Notes under the pieces: generated by a model
What the model was told of the DNA's origin: nothing
Database searches by the model: none
The model's input: only the letters and a program-made list of their open reading frames with translations
Program-made: the position numbers and the translations under genes
NCBI GenBank assembly: GCA_030149595.1
Contig: JASFBI010000061.1
Location: forward strand, 1-8,166
Length of the DNA stretch: 8,166 nucleotides
Reading direction: 5' to 3'
Source of the DNA: Desulfobacterales bacterium
GTDB lineage: Bacteria > Desulfobacterota > Desulfobacteria > Desulfobacterales > DAOWNP01
Shown here: piece after piece, positions 1-5,960 of the stretch
Layout: every line of letters begins with the position of its first letter
How positions within the stretch are numbered: position 1 is the stretch's first letter

Positions 1-39
1 TACATGCGGTTTTGTTCTATCAAACTTTTCCTTAGCCAT
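1..39 (-). CDS. tuf: Elongation factor Tu, N-terminal 13 codons (partial, runs off the left edge)
   Basis: EF-Tu is the GTPase that delivers aminoacyl-tRNA to the ribosomal A site in the cytoplasm. Only the start is in the window: it reads MAKEKFDRTKPHV with no stop. This is the highly conserved EF-Tu N-terminus that precedes the NIGTIGH segment and the P-loop, which would lie outside the window. The ATG at 39-37 is preceded by a G-rich Shine-Dalgarno, AGGGGG at 52-47, with a 7-base spacing. It follows rpsG on the same strand after 177 bases, with no fusA between, unlike the classical rpsL-rpsG-fusA-tuf order. A candidate promoter and an inverted repeat lie in the gap, so it is probably transcribed at least partly on its own. 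Thirteen residues are few, but this motif is very specific; other translational GTPases such as EF-G or SelB do not start this way. Confidence 0.93.
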   Translation of the reverse strand, partial: MAKEKFDRTKPHV

Positions 40-61
40 TTCCCGTCCCCCTGTTACAAAA

Positions 62-95
62 TATCATAATCAAAACATAGCATACAATTATGATA
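62..95 (-). repeat. 9-bp inverted repeat in the tuf leader
   Basis: TATCATAAT at 62-70 and ATTATGATA at 87-95 are perfect reverse complements separated by 16 bases. The pair lies 23 bases upstream of the tuf ATG and downstream of the candidate tuf -10, so it would form a stem in the 5' untranslated RNA. The stem is all A/T except one G:C pair, so it would be weak in RNA. It could equally be a protein-binding site. No regulator can be named from the sequence. Confidence 0.4.
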
Positions 96-122
96 ACTAT
101 AATATCTCAGACAAAAATACAG

Positions 123-150
123 ATTATACATCACTCTATCGACAACACAA
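123..150 (-). promoter_or_regulatory. Candidate sigma70 promoter for tuf
   Basis: On the minus strand a perfect TATAAT lies at 128-123. Sixteen bases upstream is TTGTGT at 150-145, which matches only the first three positions of the -35 consensus. The predicted RNA start is near 116, giving a leader of roughly 75 bases before the tuf ATG. The -10 is good and the -35 is poor, and AT-rich DNA yields such boxes by chance. The absence of fusA and the long gap after rpsG make an independent tuf promoter reasonable. This is inference from sequence only. Confidence 0.45.
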
Positions 151-189
151 TTTACCCAAAAATCACAACCTGAGACCGTAAAGCAATCC

Positions 190-210
190 ATAGCATTAAA
201 AAAACGCTAT
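190..210 (-). terminator. Weak stem-loop just after rpsG, possible terminator or attenuator
   Basis: ATAGC at 190-194 pairs with GCTAT at 206-210, with an 11-base loop holding a run of seven A on the plus strand (U7 in the rpsG transcript). It starts 6 bases beyond the rpsG stop codon. The stem is only 5 bp and the U run is inside the loop rather than after the stem, so it is not a classical intrinsic terminator. It may be a 3'-end structure or chance. Confidence 0.2.
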
Positions 211-216
211 AAATCA

Positions 217-687
217 CTACCAACGGTAATGAGCAAATGCCTTATTTGCCTCAGCCATCTTATGAGTATCGTCTTTCTTCTTCATGGTAGCCCCCTTCTT
301 CTGATAAGCATCCATTATCTCACTGGCAAGCTTTTTGGCCATACTCTTTTCCGATCTGTTTCTGGAATAAGAAAGAATCCACCTCATAGCAAGAGCAGTC
401 CTACGTCCCGGCCTAATCTCTGTAGGAACCTGATACGTTGACCCACCCACTCGCCTGGACTTAACCTCAATAACAGGACGTATGTTTTCCATAGCATCCT
501 CAAATACCTTAAGAGGCGGCTCTCCAGCTTTTTTTTCAATAATATCAAATGCCGAATAAAGAATATTCTCTGCAACACTCTTTTTACCATCACGCATCAT
601 ACAACATACAAACCGAGACACAAGATTACTATTGTATTTTGCATCCGGCATAACTGTCCTTATCGGAACCTCACGTCTTCTTGGCAT
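217..687 (-). CDS. rpsG: 30S ribosomal protein S7 (uS7)
   Basis: S7 is a primary 16S rRNA-binding protein that nucleates assembly of the 30S head and contacts the exit-site tRNA. The product is 156 residues, the usual bacterial length. It starts MPRRREVP and ends AFAHYRW, where many bacterial S7 proteins end; the longer E. coli K-12 tail is absent. The central block [11 protein letters not shown] followed by [12 protein letters not shown] (about residues 81-103) is diagnostic, and the basic C-terminal half fits rRNA binding. The ATG at 687-685 is chosen because it gives the conserved N-terminus; its Shine-Dalgarno is weak (GAGTG, 4-base spacing). The gene lies 24 bases after rpsL on the same strand and is almost certainly cotranscribed with it from the promoter near 1151-1179. 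In E. coli S7 represses its own operon by binding the rpsL-rpsG junction; the very short junction here gives little room for a comparable structure. Stop codon TAG. Confidence 0.98.
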   Translation of the reverse strand: MPRRREVPIRTVMPDAKYNSNLVSRFVCCMMRDGKKSVAENILYSAFDIIEKKAGEPPLKVFEDAMENIRPVIEVKSRRVGGSTYQVPTEIRPGRRTALAMRWILSYSRNRSEKSMAKKLASEIMDAYQKKGATMKKKDDTHKMAEANKAFAHYRW

Positions 688-711
688 ATTTCACTCTACA
701 ATATATATTAT

Positions 712-1083
712 TTATTTAGGCTTCTTAGCACCATACTTAGACCTGCCCTGCTTTCTATCATCAACCCCAAGAGCATCCAATGTCCCCCTGACTACATGAT
801 ACCTAACACCTGGCAAATCCTTTACACGCCCACCGCGAACCAAAACAACAGAATGCTCCTGCAAATTATGCCCTATCCCAGGTATATAAGCGGTTACTTC
901 CATCCCACTGGTTAAACGCACCCTTGCAACCTTCCTTAAAGCTGAATTAGGTTTTTTAGGTGTTGATGTATAGACCCTGGTACAAACACCTCTTCTCTGA
1001 GGCGCCCCTTTTAACGCAGGCGTATTTGTTTTCTTCCTAAGCCTCTTCCTACCCTTCCTGACAAGCTGATTTATAGTTGGCAT
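712..1083 (-). CDS. rpsL: 30S ribosomal protein S12 (uS12)
   Basis: S12 sits at the decoding centre of the 30S subunit, controls translational accuracy and is the classical streptomycin-resistance locus. The product is 123 residues, a normal length. It starts [12 protein letters not shown] and contains the signature [17 protein letters not shown] (residues 41-57), the [10 protein letters not shown] block and the [10 protein letters not shown] block. Lys43 and Lys88, whose changes give streptomycin resistance, are the standard residues, so no resistance allele is evident. Asp89, the residue that is beta-methylthiolated in several bacteria, is present. The ATG at 1083-1081 gives the conserved start. 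AAGGAG at 1102-1097 lies 13 bases upstream, a long spacing, and no better in-frame start exists. It is the first gene of its unit: a strong promoter is directly upstream and rpsG follows after 24 bases. The pairing rpoBC then rpsL-rpsG is common in bacteria. Confidence 0.98.
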   Translation of the reverse strand: MPTINQLVRKGRKRLRKKTNTPALKGAPQRRGVCTRVYTSTPKKPNSALRKVARVRLTSGMEVTAYIPGIGHNLQEHSVVLVRGGRVKDLPGVRYHVVRGTLDALGVDDRKQGRSKYGAKKPK

Positions 1084-1096
1084 ACGCTTAATGCAA

Positions 1097-1102
1097 CTCC
1101 TT
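1097..1102 (-). promoter_or_regulatory. Ribosome-binding site of rpsL with long spacing
   Basis: AAGGAG on the minus strand lies 13 bases before the rpsL ATG, longer than the usual 5 to 9. The only closer start-like codon, TTG at 1096-1094, runs into TAA after one codon, so the ATG at 1083 stands. Confidence 0.6.
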
Positions 1103-1150
1103 TTTTAAGCCATGAAATCATAACTATTTTTTATCTCGACAAAATGTTGG

Positions 1151-1179
1151 ATAATATACATCCTTATTGCTTTTGTCAA
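1151..1179 (-). promoter_or_regulatory. Strong sigma70-type promoter of rpsL-rpsG
   Basis: On the minus strand TTGACA at 1179-1174 is a perfect -35. After an optimal 17-base spacer comes TATTAT at 1156-1151, five of six matches to the -10 consensus. Directly upstream of the -35, at about 1183-1215, is a tract of A and T runs like an UP element, as expected for a ribosomal-protein promoter that recruits the RNA polymerase alpha C-terminal domain. The predicted start is near 1144, giving a leader of about 60 bases. The promoter lies correctly for rpsL, and its quality and position make chance unlikely. Promoter activity has not been shown. Confidence 0.87.
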
Positions 1180-1225
1180 GCAGTTTCTAAATTTTATTAA
1201 TACTTTTTTATCGTAAGATCTTTAA

Positions 1226-1259
1226 GCGAGATAACCACTCGCTATAGTAACTACTATAG
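1226..1259. repeat. Two adjacent small inverted repeats upstream of the rpsL promoter
   Basis: GCGAG at 1226-1230 pairs with CTCGC at 1238-1242 across 7 bases. It is immediately followed by CTATAGTA at 1242-1249 and TACTATAG at 1252-1259, a perfect 8-bp palindrome arm pair with a 2-base centre. Together they lie about 50 to 80 bases upstream of the rpsL -35. The second one looks more like a dimeric protein-binding site than an RNA hairpin, because a 2-base loop is too tight unless the innermost pairs open. No known operator is recognised. Confidence 0.4.
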
Positions 1260-1308
1260 TACCCGCCAAGCTCTTACAAAGCACGACTTTGTCCAATTTC
1301 TGTATTGG

Positions 1309-1367
1309 AAAACTAATTTGATCCGAAAAAAAATACAGTAGGGACAACCTGTGGTCAAATTAGTTTT
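1309..1367. repeat. 13-bp inverted repeat with a 33-base loop holding a T8 run
   Basis: AAAACTAATTTGA at 1309-1321 is the exact reverse complement of the 13 bases at 1355-1367. Two further G:C pairs (1323-1324 with 1353-1354) can form past a one-base bulge. Read from the minus strand, the direction of rpoC transcription, the loop contains a small ACAG/CTGT stem (1352-1349 with 1338-1335) followed one base later by T8 at 1333-1326, so part of it resembles a weak intrinsic terminator. The outer arms have an A-rich left side and T-rich right side in either direction, as in a bidirectional terminator. It is a plausible end for the rpoBC transcript, about 150 to 200 bases past the rpoC stop. A decayed miniature mobile element is possible but unsupported. 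Confidence 0.45.
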
Positions 1368-1393
1368 TCGCCTTGATCTTGAGGAAATTTTTA

Positions 1394-1418
1394 TTCTGTA
1401 ACAGCCTGTTAAACAGAA
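1394..1418. repeat. Imperfect inverted repeat in the rpoC 3' spacer
   Basis: TTCTG at 1394-1398 and CAGAA at 1414-1418 form the outer pair. GTTA-type inner arms (TAAC at 1399-1402 with GTTA at 1408-1411) continue the stem with a two-base bulge and a 5-base loop, AGCCT. On the minus strand the stem is followed by TAAAAATTT, so it could act as a weak rho-independent terminator for rpoC. The interrupted U run makes this uncertain. Confidence 0.3.
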
Positions 1419-1462
1419 ATTATCTTTTCCACCGATCTCTACCCCCAGATCAAAATATAGAG

Positions 1463-1499
1463 GCTTCCTTGAAGCTTAACGAAAAAGCATAGTTTTCGT
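1463..1499 (-). terminator. Pair of short stem-loops just downstream of rpoC
   Basis: ACGAAAA at 1479-1485 pairs with TTTTCGT at 1493-1499 across a 7-base loop, beginning 21 bases after the rpoC stop. Next in the direction of transcription, GCTTC at 1463-1467 pairs with GAAGC at 1471-1475 across a 3-base loop. Neither is followed by a proper U run. They may stabilise the 3' end of the rpoBC messenger or contribute to termination; the evidence is only the pairing and the position. Confidence 0.3.
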
Positions 1500-1520
1500 C
1501 CAGATACTATTTATAAACCA

Positions 1521-4500
1521 CTATACCAAATCCTTACTATTTTCACTTCCTGAATCCGCCTTGTCCTTTTTTATATCTAACTCAACATTAGAAAGAGTTA
1601 CAGATCCTGTCCCAGCAGGTATCAAACGCCCCATTATTACGTTCTCTTTAAGCCCATATAAAGAGTCTTTCTTCCCTGCAATACTTGCATCTGTAAGCAC
1701 TTTTGTAGTTTCCTGAAACGAAGCCGCGGATATAAAGCTATCTGTTGATAATGATGCCTTGGTTATACCTAAAATCAAAGGGTCACCTTTTGCAGGTTCA
1801 CCTCCCTTTGCTTTAACATCACTATTAACTTCCTGAAACCTCCTTCTGTCAACCTGCTCATCATTTATAAAATCGGTATCGCCTGAATCAGTAATCAGAA
1901 TTCGCCTCATCATTTGCCGTACAATAACCTCTATATGCTTATCATTGATACGCACACCCTGAAGCCTGTAAACTTCCTGAACCTCATCTACAAGATACTT
2001 TGCAAGAGCTACTTCTCCCTTTATATTCATAATATCCTGAGGATTAGCAGCACCTGCAACAATTTGTTCTCCTGCTTTAATATAATCCCCGTCATATACA
2101 TTTATATGTTTACCTTTGGGGATCAGATACTCTTTTGTATCTCCTGCATCTACAGGAGATATTATCACTTTTTGCTTTCCTTTTTTGGTTGTTTCTTTAG
2201 AAATAGCAACATAGCCATCTATTTCACTTAAAATAGCCAGCTCTTTTGGTTTACGAACCTCAAACAACTCTGCTACCCTTGGAAGCCCACCTGTAATATC
2301 CTTTGTTTTAGTTGTAGCACGGGGAAGCTTGGCAAGCACATCTCCTGCCCTTATTTCAGAACCATCTTCTACTAATAAAATAGCATTTACAGGCAGATGA
2401 TGTGCAGATAATCCAGTTCCTCCCGAAAGTATAATTGCTTTCCCTTTTTCATCTCTTATAGAAATAGAAGGTCTGACATCAGGTGTTTTACCCTCTATTA
2501 TAGTCTGACTGGATTTCCCGGTAACTGGATCAACCTTTTCCTGCATGGTTTCACCACGAATAATGTCAATAAACTTGACCTTTCCTGCAACCTCACTAAT
2601 AATTGGGGTGGTAAAGGGATCCCACGTAGCCAGAAGCTCTCCATTAGATATTTTGCCTCCATCATCCACAAGCAGATGAGCACCATATATTACAGGAAAT
2701 CTTTCCTGTTCACGATTATTTTCAGATACAGTATAAAGCTCCCCTCCACGTCGATTCATAACTACATTATGATTTTCAGCATTTTTTACAACTTTTAGAC
2801 TCTTTTCATACTTTAATATTCCTGGAACCTGCGCTTTAATATCAGCCTGTTCAACTCTTCTGCTTGCAGTACCTCCAATATGAAATGTTCTCATGGTCAA
2901 CTGTGTTCCAGGCTCTCCAATAGATTGGGCTGCCAATATACCAACAGCCTGGCCTATTTCAACTCTTCTGCCATGGGAAAGATCACGCCCGTAGCACTTG
3001 GCACATACACCATATCTTGTATTACATGTTAATACTGACCTTATCTTTAAGCTGGCTACACCTGCTTCATCAAGTAAATCAACAACCGACTCAGTAACTT
3101 CTTTCCCGGCTTTAAATAAAACCTCATCTGTTTGAAAATCAAGAACATCCTCAAGAACAACTCTTCCCAGAATTCGTTCCCCGAGTTTCTGAATTATCTC
3201 ACCACCTTCCATCAGTGCTTCAACAGTAATTCCTGCAAGAGTACCACAATCATCTTCAACAACTATACAGTCTTGGGCAACATCTGCAAGACGCCTTGTA
3301 AGATATCCTGAATTTGCTGTTTTTAGTGCTGTATCAGCAAGCCCTTTTCGTGCTCCATGTGTGGAAACAAAATATTGAAGAACTGTTAAACCTTCCCTGA
3401 AATTTGCAGTTATTGGTGTTTCAATAATCTCTCCAGAGGGTTTTGCCATCAAACCACGCATTCCTGCAAGCTGCCTCATCTGATCTTTACTACCCCTTGC
3501 TCCGGAATCAGCCATCATAAAGATAGGATTTACCAAGCCCTTACTGGTATCACCCTCATTTTGATCCGAATGCCAAGTCTCTTTCATAGCTTTCATCATG
3601 GCATCTGCAATATCATCAGTAGCTTTTGCCCAGATATCAACAACTTTATTATATTTTTCCCCCTGGGTAATCAACCCCTCAACATATTGATTTCCAATCT
3701 CAGTTACTTTATCTTCAGCTCTATCTAATATTTCCCATTTTGATGAAGGGATTATCATTGCATCAATTGAAATTGAAAGACCACCCTCAGTAGAATACTG
3801 ATATCCAATATTTTTTAGTCTGTCTGCCAGAATAACTGTACTCTTTGGACCTAATTTTCTATATGAATAATCAACTAAATCACGCAAAGCTTTTTTATCC
3901 ATGGCAATATTAACTCTTTCAAATGGAATCTCATCATACTTTTTAAGAACTTTAAAAAAGTGATATTTACCACCTGCTGTGATTAATCCGGTAACTGACC
4001 CAACTTTAGTTCCATAGATCTTCTCAACATCTTCATAACTGAAATCAGATATTTTTTGAATATCTGATTTTTTAAGTAGTTCTGTATTTCCTGTTTTACT
4101 TATTTTTGATGGTTTAGAATATTTTTCTATTACATTTTCAAATGCCACATTAGCTTTAATACTTTTTAAAACTTCTTCTGCATTTTTTTTATTTGTAACA
4201 ACACAGTGACTTAGCTTTAAAATAAAATTATCATGGGGAATAATTTCCCATAAAAGTATTCTTCCTGTTGTAGTCTCATACATTTTGGAATCTATACGCA
4301 CCTTTATTTCAGCATGAAGGTCAAGTTCACCTGAATCATATGCAGACCTGACTTCATCAGGATCACTAAAGATAGAACCTTCGCCCCTGGCTCCGCCCAT
4401 TCCCCTGGTCATATAATAAATACCAAGAACTATATCCTGAGTAGGAATAATAATCGGCGAACCATTTGCAGGAGAAAGAATATTATTACTTGAAAGCATA

Positions 4501-5948
4501 AGTACTCTTGCTTCAATCTGAGCCTCAATAGACAAAGGAATATGCACAGCCATCTGATCACCATCAAAATCAGCGTTAAATGCTGTACAAACCAAGGGGT
4601 GAAGCCTTAAAGCTTTACCTTCAATTAATACAGGCTCAAAAGCCTGTACACCAAGTCTATGCAAAGTTGGAGCACGATTTAATAATATGGGATATTCTTT
4701 TACAACTTCATCCAATGCATCCCACACTTCAGGAGCTTCCCGCTCCACCATTTTTTTTGCACTTTTTACAGTTGATACAGCACCTGTTTTTTCCAGGGTA
4801 TGATAAATAAAGGGCTTAAACAACTCCAAAGCCATTTTTTTAGGCAAGCCACACTGGTGAAGCATAAGATCCGGACCAATTGTAATAACTGTTCTGCCTG
4901 AGTAATCCACTCGTTTACCAAGCAAATTCTGCCGGAAACGTCCCTGCTTTCCCTTTAATGTATCTGATAACGATTTTAAAGGTCTTTTATTCGTCCCTGT
5001 AACAACCCTTCCATGCCTTCCATTATCAAATAATACATCAACAGCCTCCTGAAGCATTCTCTTTTCATTTCTAACTATAATATCAGGAGCTTTTAACTCA
5101 ACCAGACGATTTAAACGATTATTCCTGTTTATTACCCTGCGGTACAAATCATTAAGATCTGATGTGGCAAAACGCCCACCTTCAAGAGGAACCAATGGTC
5201 TAAGATCTGGTGGAAGAACAGGAATTACATCCATAATCATCCATACAGGATTAAGACCAGAAGTTTTAAATGCATCTATAATTTTCAGTCTTTTTGCAAG
5301 TTTCTTTTTCTTTGCTTCAGAGCCTGTTGTTTTTATCTGCTCCCTTATATCATCATAAATTGCAGGTAAATCTATCCCTTCAAGCAGCAATTTTATTGCT
5401 TCAGCACCAATGCCAGCCTCAAACGTGTCAGCATAAAGCTCTAATGCTTCCTGGTCTTTCTCATCAGACAACAACTGCTCATTACTCAATCCTGTTTCTT
5501 TAGGATCAATAACAATAGAATTATCAAAATAGAGAACTTTTTCCATATTCTTTAAGGTTATATCAAGCAAATTACCTAATTTACTTGGCAATCTTTTTAA
5601 AAACCAAATATGTGCTACCGGAGATGCAAGATCAATATGAGCCATTCTGTCTCTTCTTACTTTTGACTGAATGACCTCAACTCCACATTTTTCACAGATA
5701 ACTCCCCTATGCTTCATGCGTTTATACTTCCCGCAATTACACTCATAATCTTTGGTAGGACCAAAGATTTTTGCACAAAAAAGCCCTTCTCTCTCAGGTT
5801 TAAAAGTCCTGTAATTTATTGTCTCCGGTTTCTTTATCTCACCGTATGACCATTGACGAATCTGATCTGATGATGCCAAAGATACTTTTACTCCTGTATA
5901 TAATCTTGGATCAGTAGGTTTCGCAAAAAAATCGTACACAGTTTCCAT
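1521..5948 (-). CDS. rpoC: DNA-directed RNA polymerase subunit beta' with an inserted parvulin-like domain
   Basis: Beta' forms the clamp, one wall of the DNA channel and the catalytic metal site of RNA polymerase. The product is about 1475 residues. In order: the N-terminal zinc site Cys70, Cys72, Cys85, Cys88; the clamp and lid/rudder region; the active-site loop NADFDGD at 458-464 with Asp460, Asp462 and Asp464 holding catalytic Mg; a foreign insert at about 572-673; rim-helix region from about 680; MADSGARGS at 812-820; second zinc site Cys894, Cys975, Cys982, Cys985; bridge helix and trigger loop with MRTFHIGG at 1019-1026; a large sequence insertion in the trigger loop as in E. coli; and the C-terminal GITKASL and [12 protein letters not shown] blocks. 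It exceeds E. coli (1407 residues) mainly through the insert. The ATG at 5948 is preferred: AAGGAG at 5960-5955 is 6 bases upstream and homologues begin MxxxYxFF. ATG 5951 is adjacent; the ATG at 5975 would overlap rpoB and lie upstream of that ribosome site. Stop TAG. Confidence 0.97.
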   Translation of the reverse strand: METVYDFFAKPTDPRLYTGVKVSLASSDQIRQWSYGEIKKPETINYRTFKPEREGLFCAKIFGPTKDYECNCGKYKRMKHRGVICEKCGVEVIQSKVRRDRMAHIDLASPVAHIWFLKRLPSKLGNLLDITLKNMEKVLYFDNSIVIDPKETGLSNEQLLSDEKDQEALELYADTFEAGIGAEAIKLLLEGIDLPAIYDDIREQIKTTGSEAKKKKLAKRLKIIDAFKTSGLNPVWMIMDVIPVLPPDLRPLVPLEGGRFATSDLNDLYRRVINRNNRLNRLVELKAPDIIVRNEKRMLQEAVDVLFDNGRHGRVVTGTNKRPLKSLSDTLKGKQGRFRQNLLGKRVDYSGRTVITIGPDLMLHQCGLPKKMALELFKPFIYHTLEKTGAVSTVKSAKKMVEREAPEVWDALDEVVKEYPILLNRAPTLHRLGVQAFEPVLIEGKALRLHPLVCTAFNADFDGDQMAVHIPLSIEAQIEARVLMLSSNNILSPANGSPIIIPTQDIVLGIYYMTRGMGGARGEGSIFSDPDEVRSAYDSGELDLHAEIKVRIDSKMYETTTGRILLWEIIPHDNFILKLSHCVVTNKKNAEEVLKSIKANVAFENVIEKYSKPSKISKTGNTELLKKSDIQKISDFSYEDVEKIYGTKVGSVTGLITAGGKYHFFKVLKKYDEIPFERVNIAMDKKALRDLVDYSYRKLGPKSTVILADRLKNIGYQYSTEGGLSISIDAMIIPSSKWEILDRAEDKVTEIGNQYVEGLITQGEKYNKVVDIWAKATDDIADAMMKAMKETWHSDQNEGDTSKGLVNPIFMMADSGARGSKDQMRQLAGMRGLMAKPSGEIIETPITANFREGLTVLQYFVSTHGARKGLADTALKTANSGYLTRRLADVAQDCIVVEDDCGTLAGITVEALMEGGEIIQKLGERILGRVVLEDVLDFQTDEVLFKAGKEVTESVVDLLDEAGVASLKIRSVLTCNTRYGVCAKCYGRDLSHGRRVEIGQAVGILAAQSIGEPGTQLTMRTFHIGGTASRRVEQADIKAQVPGILKYEKSLKVVKNAENHNVVMNRRGGELYTVSENNREQERFPVIYGAHLLVDDGGKISNGELLATWDPFTTPIISEVAGKVKFIDIIRGETMQEKVDPVTGKSSQTIIEGKTPDVRPSISIRDEKGKAIILSGGTGLSAHHLPVNAILLVEDGSEIRAGDVLAKLPRATTKTKDITGGLPRVAELFEVRKPKELAILSEIDGYVAISKETTKKGKQKVIISPVDAGDTKEYLIPKGKHINVYDGDYIKAGEQIVAGAANPQDIMNIKGEVALAKYLVDEVQEVYRLQGVRINDKHIEVIVRQMMRRILITDSGDTDFINDEQVDRRRFQEVNSDVKAKGGEPAKGDPLILGITKASLSTDSFISAASFQETTKVLTDASIAGKKDSLYGLKENVIMGRLIPAGTGSVTLSNVELDIKKDKADSGSENSKDLV
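3930..4235 (-). other. Parvulin (PpiC/rotamase)-like domain inserted in RpoC
   Basis: Residues 572-673 of RpoC replace a two-residue link between the IVP and LPxxxVN segments of E. coli beta' (here IIP at 569-571 and IPFERVN at 674-680). From residue 578 the insert follows the parvulin pattern: a first strand LSHCVV with His581; a helix [18 protein letters not shown]; then EKYS, a degenerate middle, KVGSVTGLI, and the last strand [10 protein letters not shown] with His663. Parvulins typically read xxHILV, AexllxxlkxGxdFxxlAxxyS, GGDLG, kxGexSxpv, GyHiikv. Both family histidines are kept. The position of the Cys or Asp after YS is Pro, and GGDLG is replaced by TGNTE, so isomerase activity is doubtful. 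The insert is rich in Lys and its DNA is more AT-rich than the flanks. Known: parvulins bind or isomerise prolyl bonds in chaperones such as PrsA and SurA. Inferred: a protein-binding platform near the secondary channel. Confidence 0.75.
4042..4070. repeat. Perfect 12-bp inverted repeat inside the RpoC insert
   Basis: AAATCAGATATT at 4042-4053 and its exact reverse complement at 4059-4070 are separated by 5 bases. In the rpoC messenger they would form a 12-bp hairpin, coding residues 627-636, where the arms give KSDI and ISDF. It falls in the degenerate middle of the parvulin-like insert. It could affect translation or be a by-product of the AT-rich sequence. The T run after it lies on the plus strand and is not relevant to rpoC. 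Confidence 0.5.
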
Positions 5949-5954
5949 CATTAT

Positions 5955-5960
5955 CTCCTT
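5955..5960 (-). promoter_or_regulatory. Ribosome-binding site of rpoC overlapping the rpoB stop
   Basis: The minus strand reads TAAGGAGATAATGATG at the junction. TAA at 5961-5959 ends rpoB and shares bases with AAGGAG at 5960-5955. Spacing is 6 bases to the ATG at 5948 and 3 to the ATG at 5951, favouring 5948. The arrangement suggests translational coupling that keeps beta and beta' output matched. Confidence 0.8.

Larger units (their letters stand above)
1084..1520. other. rpoC-rpsL spacer: promoter plus a cluster of inverted repeats, no gene
   Basis: This 437-base gap holds the rpsL promoter and ribosome-binding site on its rpsL side. The remainder holds several short inverted repeats, described separately below. 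Small extra ones are CCAAT at 1293-1297 with ATTGG at 1304-1308, and AAAG at 1278-1281 with CTTT at 1287-1290. I found no open frame with a plausible start and ribosome site, no tRNA-like fold and no transposase remnant. The region probably carries the end of the rpoBC transcript and the control region of the str operon. Confidence 0.6.

Noticed and set aside
712..1083. A possible streptomycin-resistance allele of rpsL
   Set aside because: Lys43 and Lys88 are the usual residues, so nothing indicates resistance.
1071..1121. A 16-codon upstream frame in the rpsL leader (starts MISWLKKG) overlapping the rpsL start
   Set aside because: It has no Shine-Dalgarno of its own and ends just inside rpsL in another frame. 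It is more likely chance.
1144..1200. An 18-codon plus-strand frame starting MLDNIHPY
   Set aside because: It lies over the rpsL promoter on the other strand, and has no ribosome site or recognisable product.
1300..1375. A miniature transposable element suggested by the phrase GTAGGGACAACCTGTGGT and flanking inverted arms
   Set aside because: I see no target-site duplication, no second copy in the window and no intact terminal repeats. The resemblance is only to a general style.
1914..2231. Plus-strand open frames over rpoC and rpoB, such as this one of 105 codons, and those at 4580-4810, 6558-6836 and 7370-7741
   Set aside because: They are antisense to strongly conserved RNA polymerase coding sequence and resemble no protein family.
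4042..4075. A plus-strand intrinsic terminator (12-bp stem followed by a T6 run)
   Set aside because: No plus-strand transcript is expected there, and the sequence is coding for RpoC on the minus strand. It is recorded only as a hairpin.
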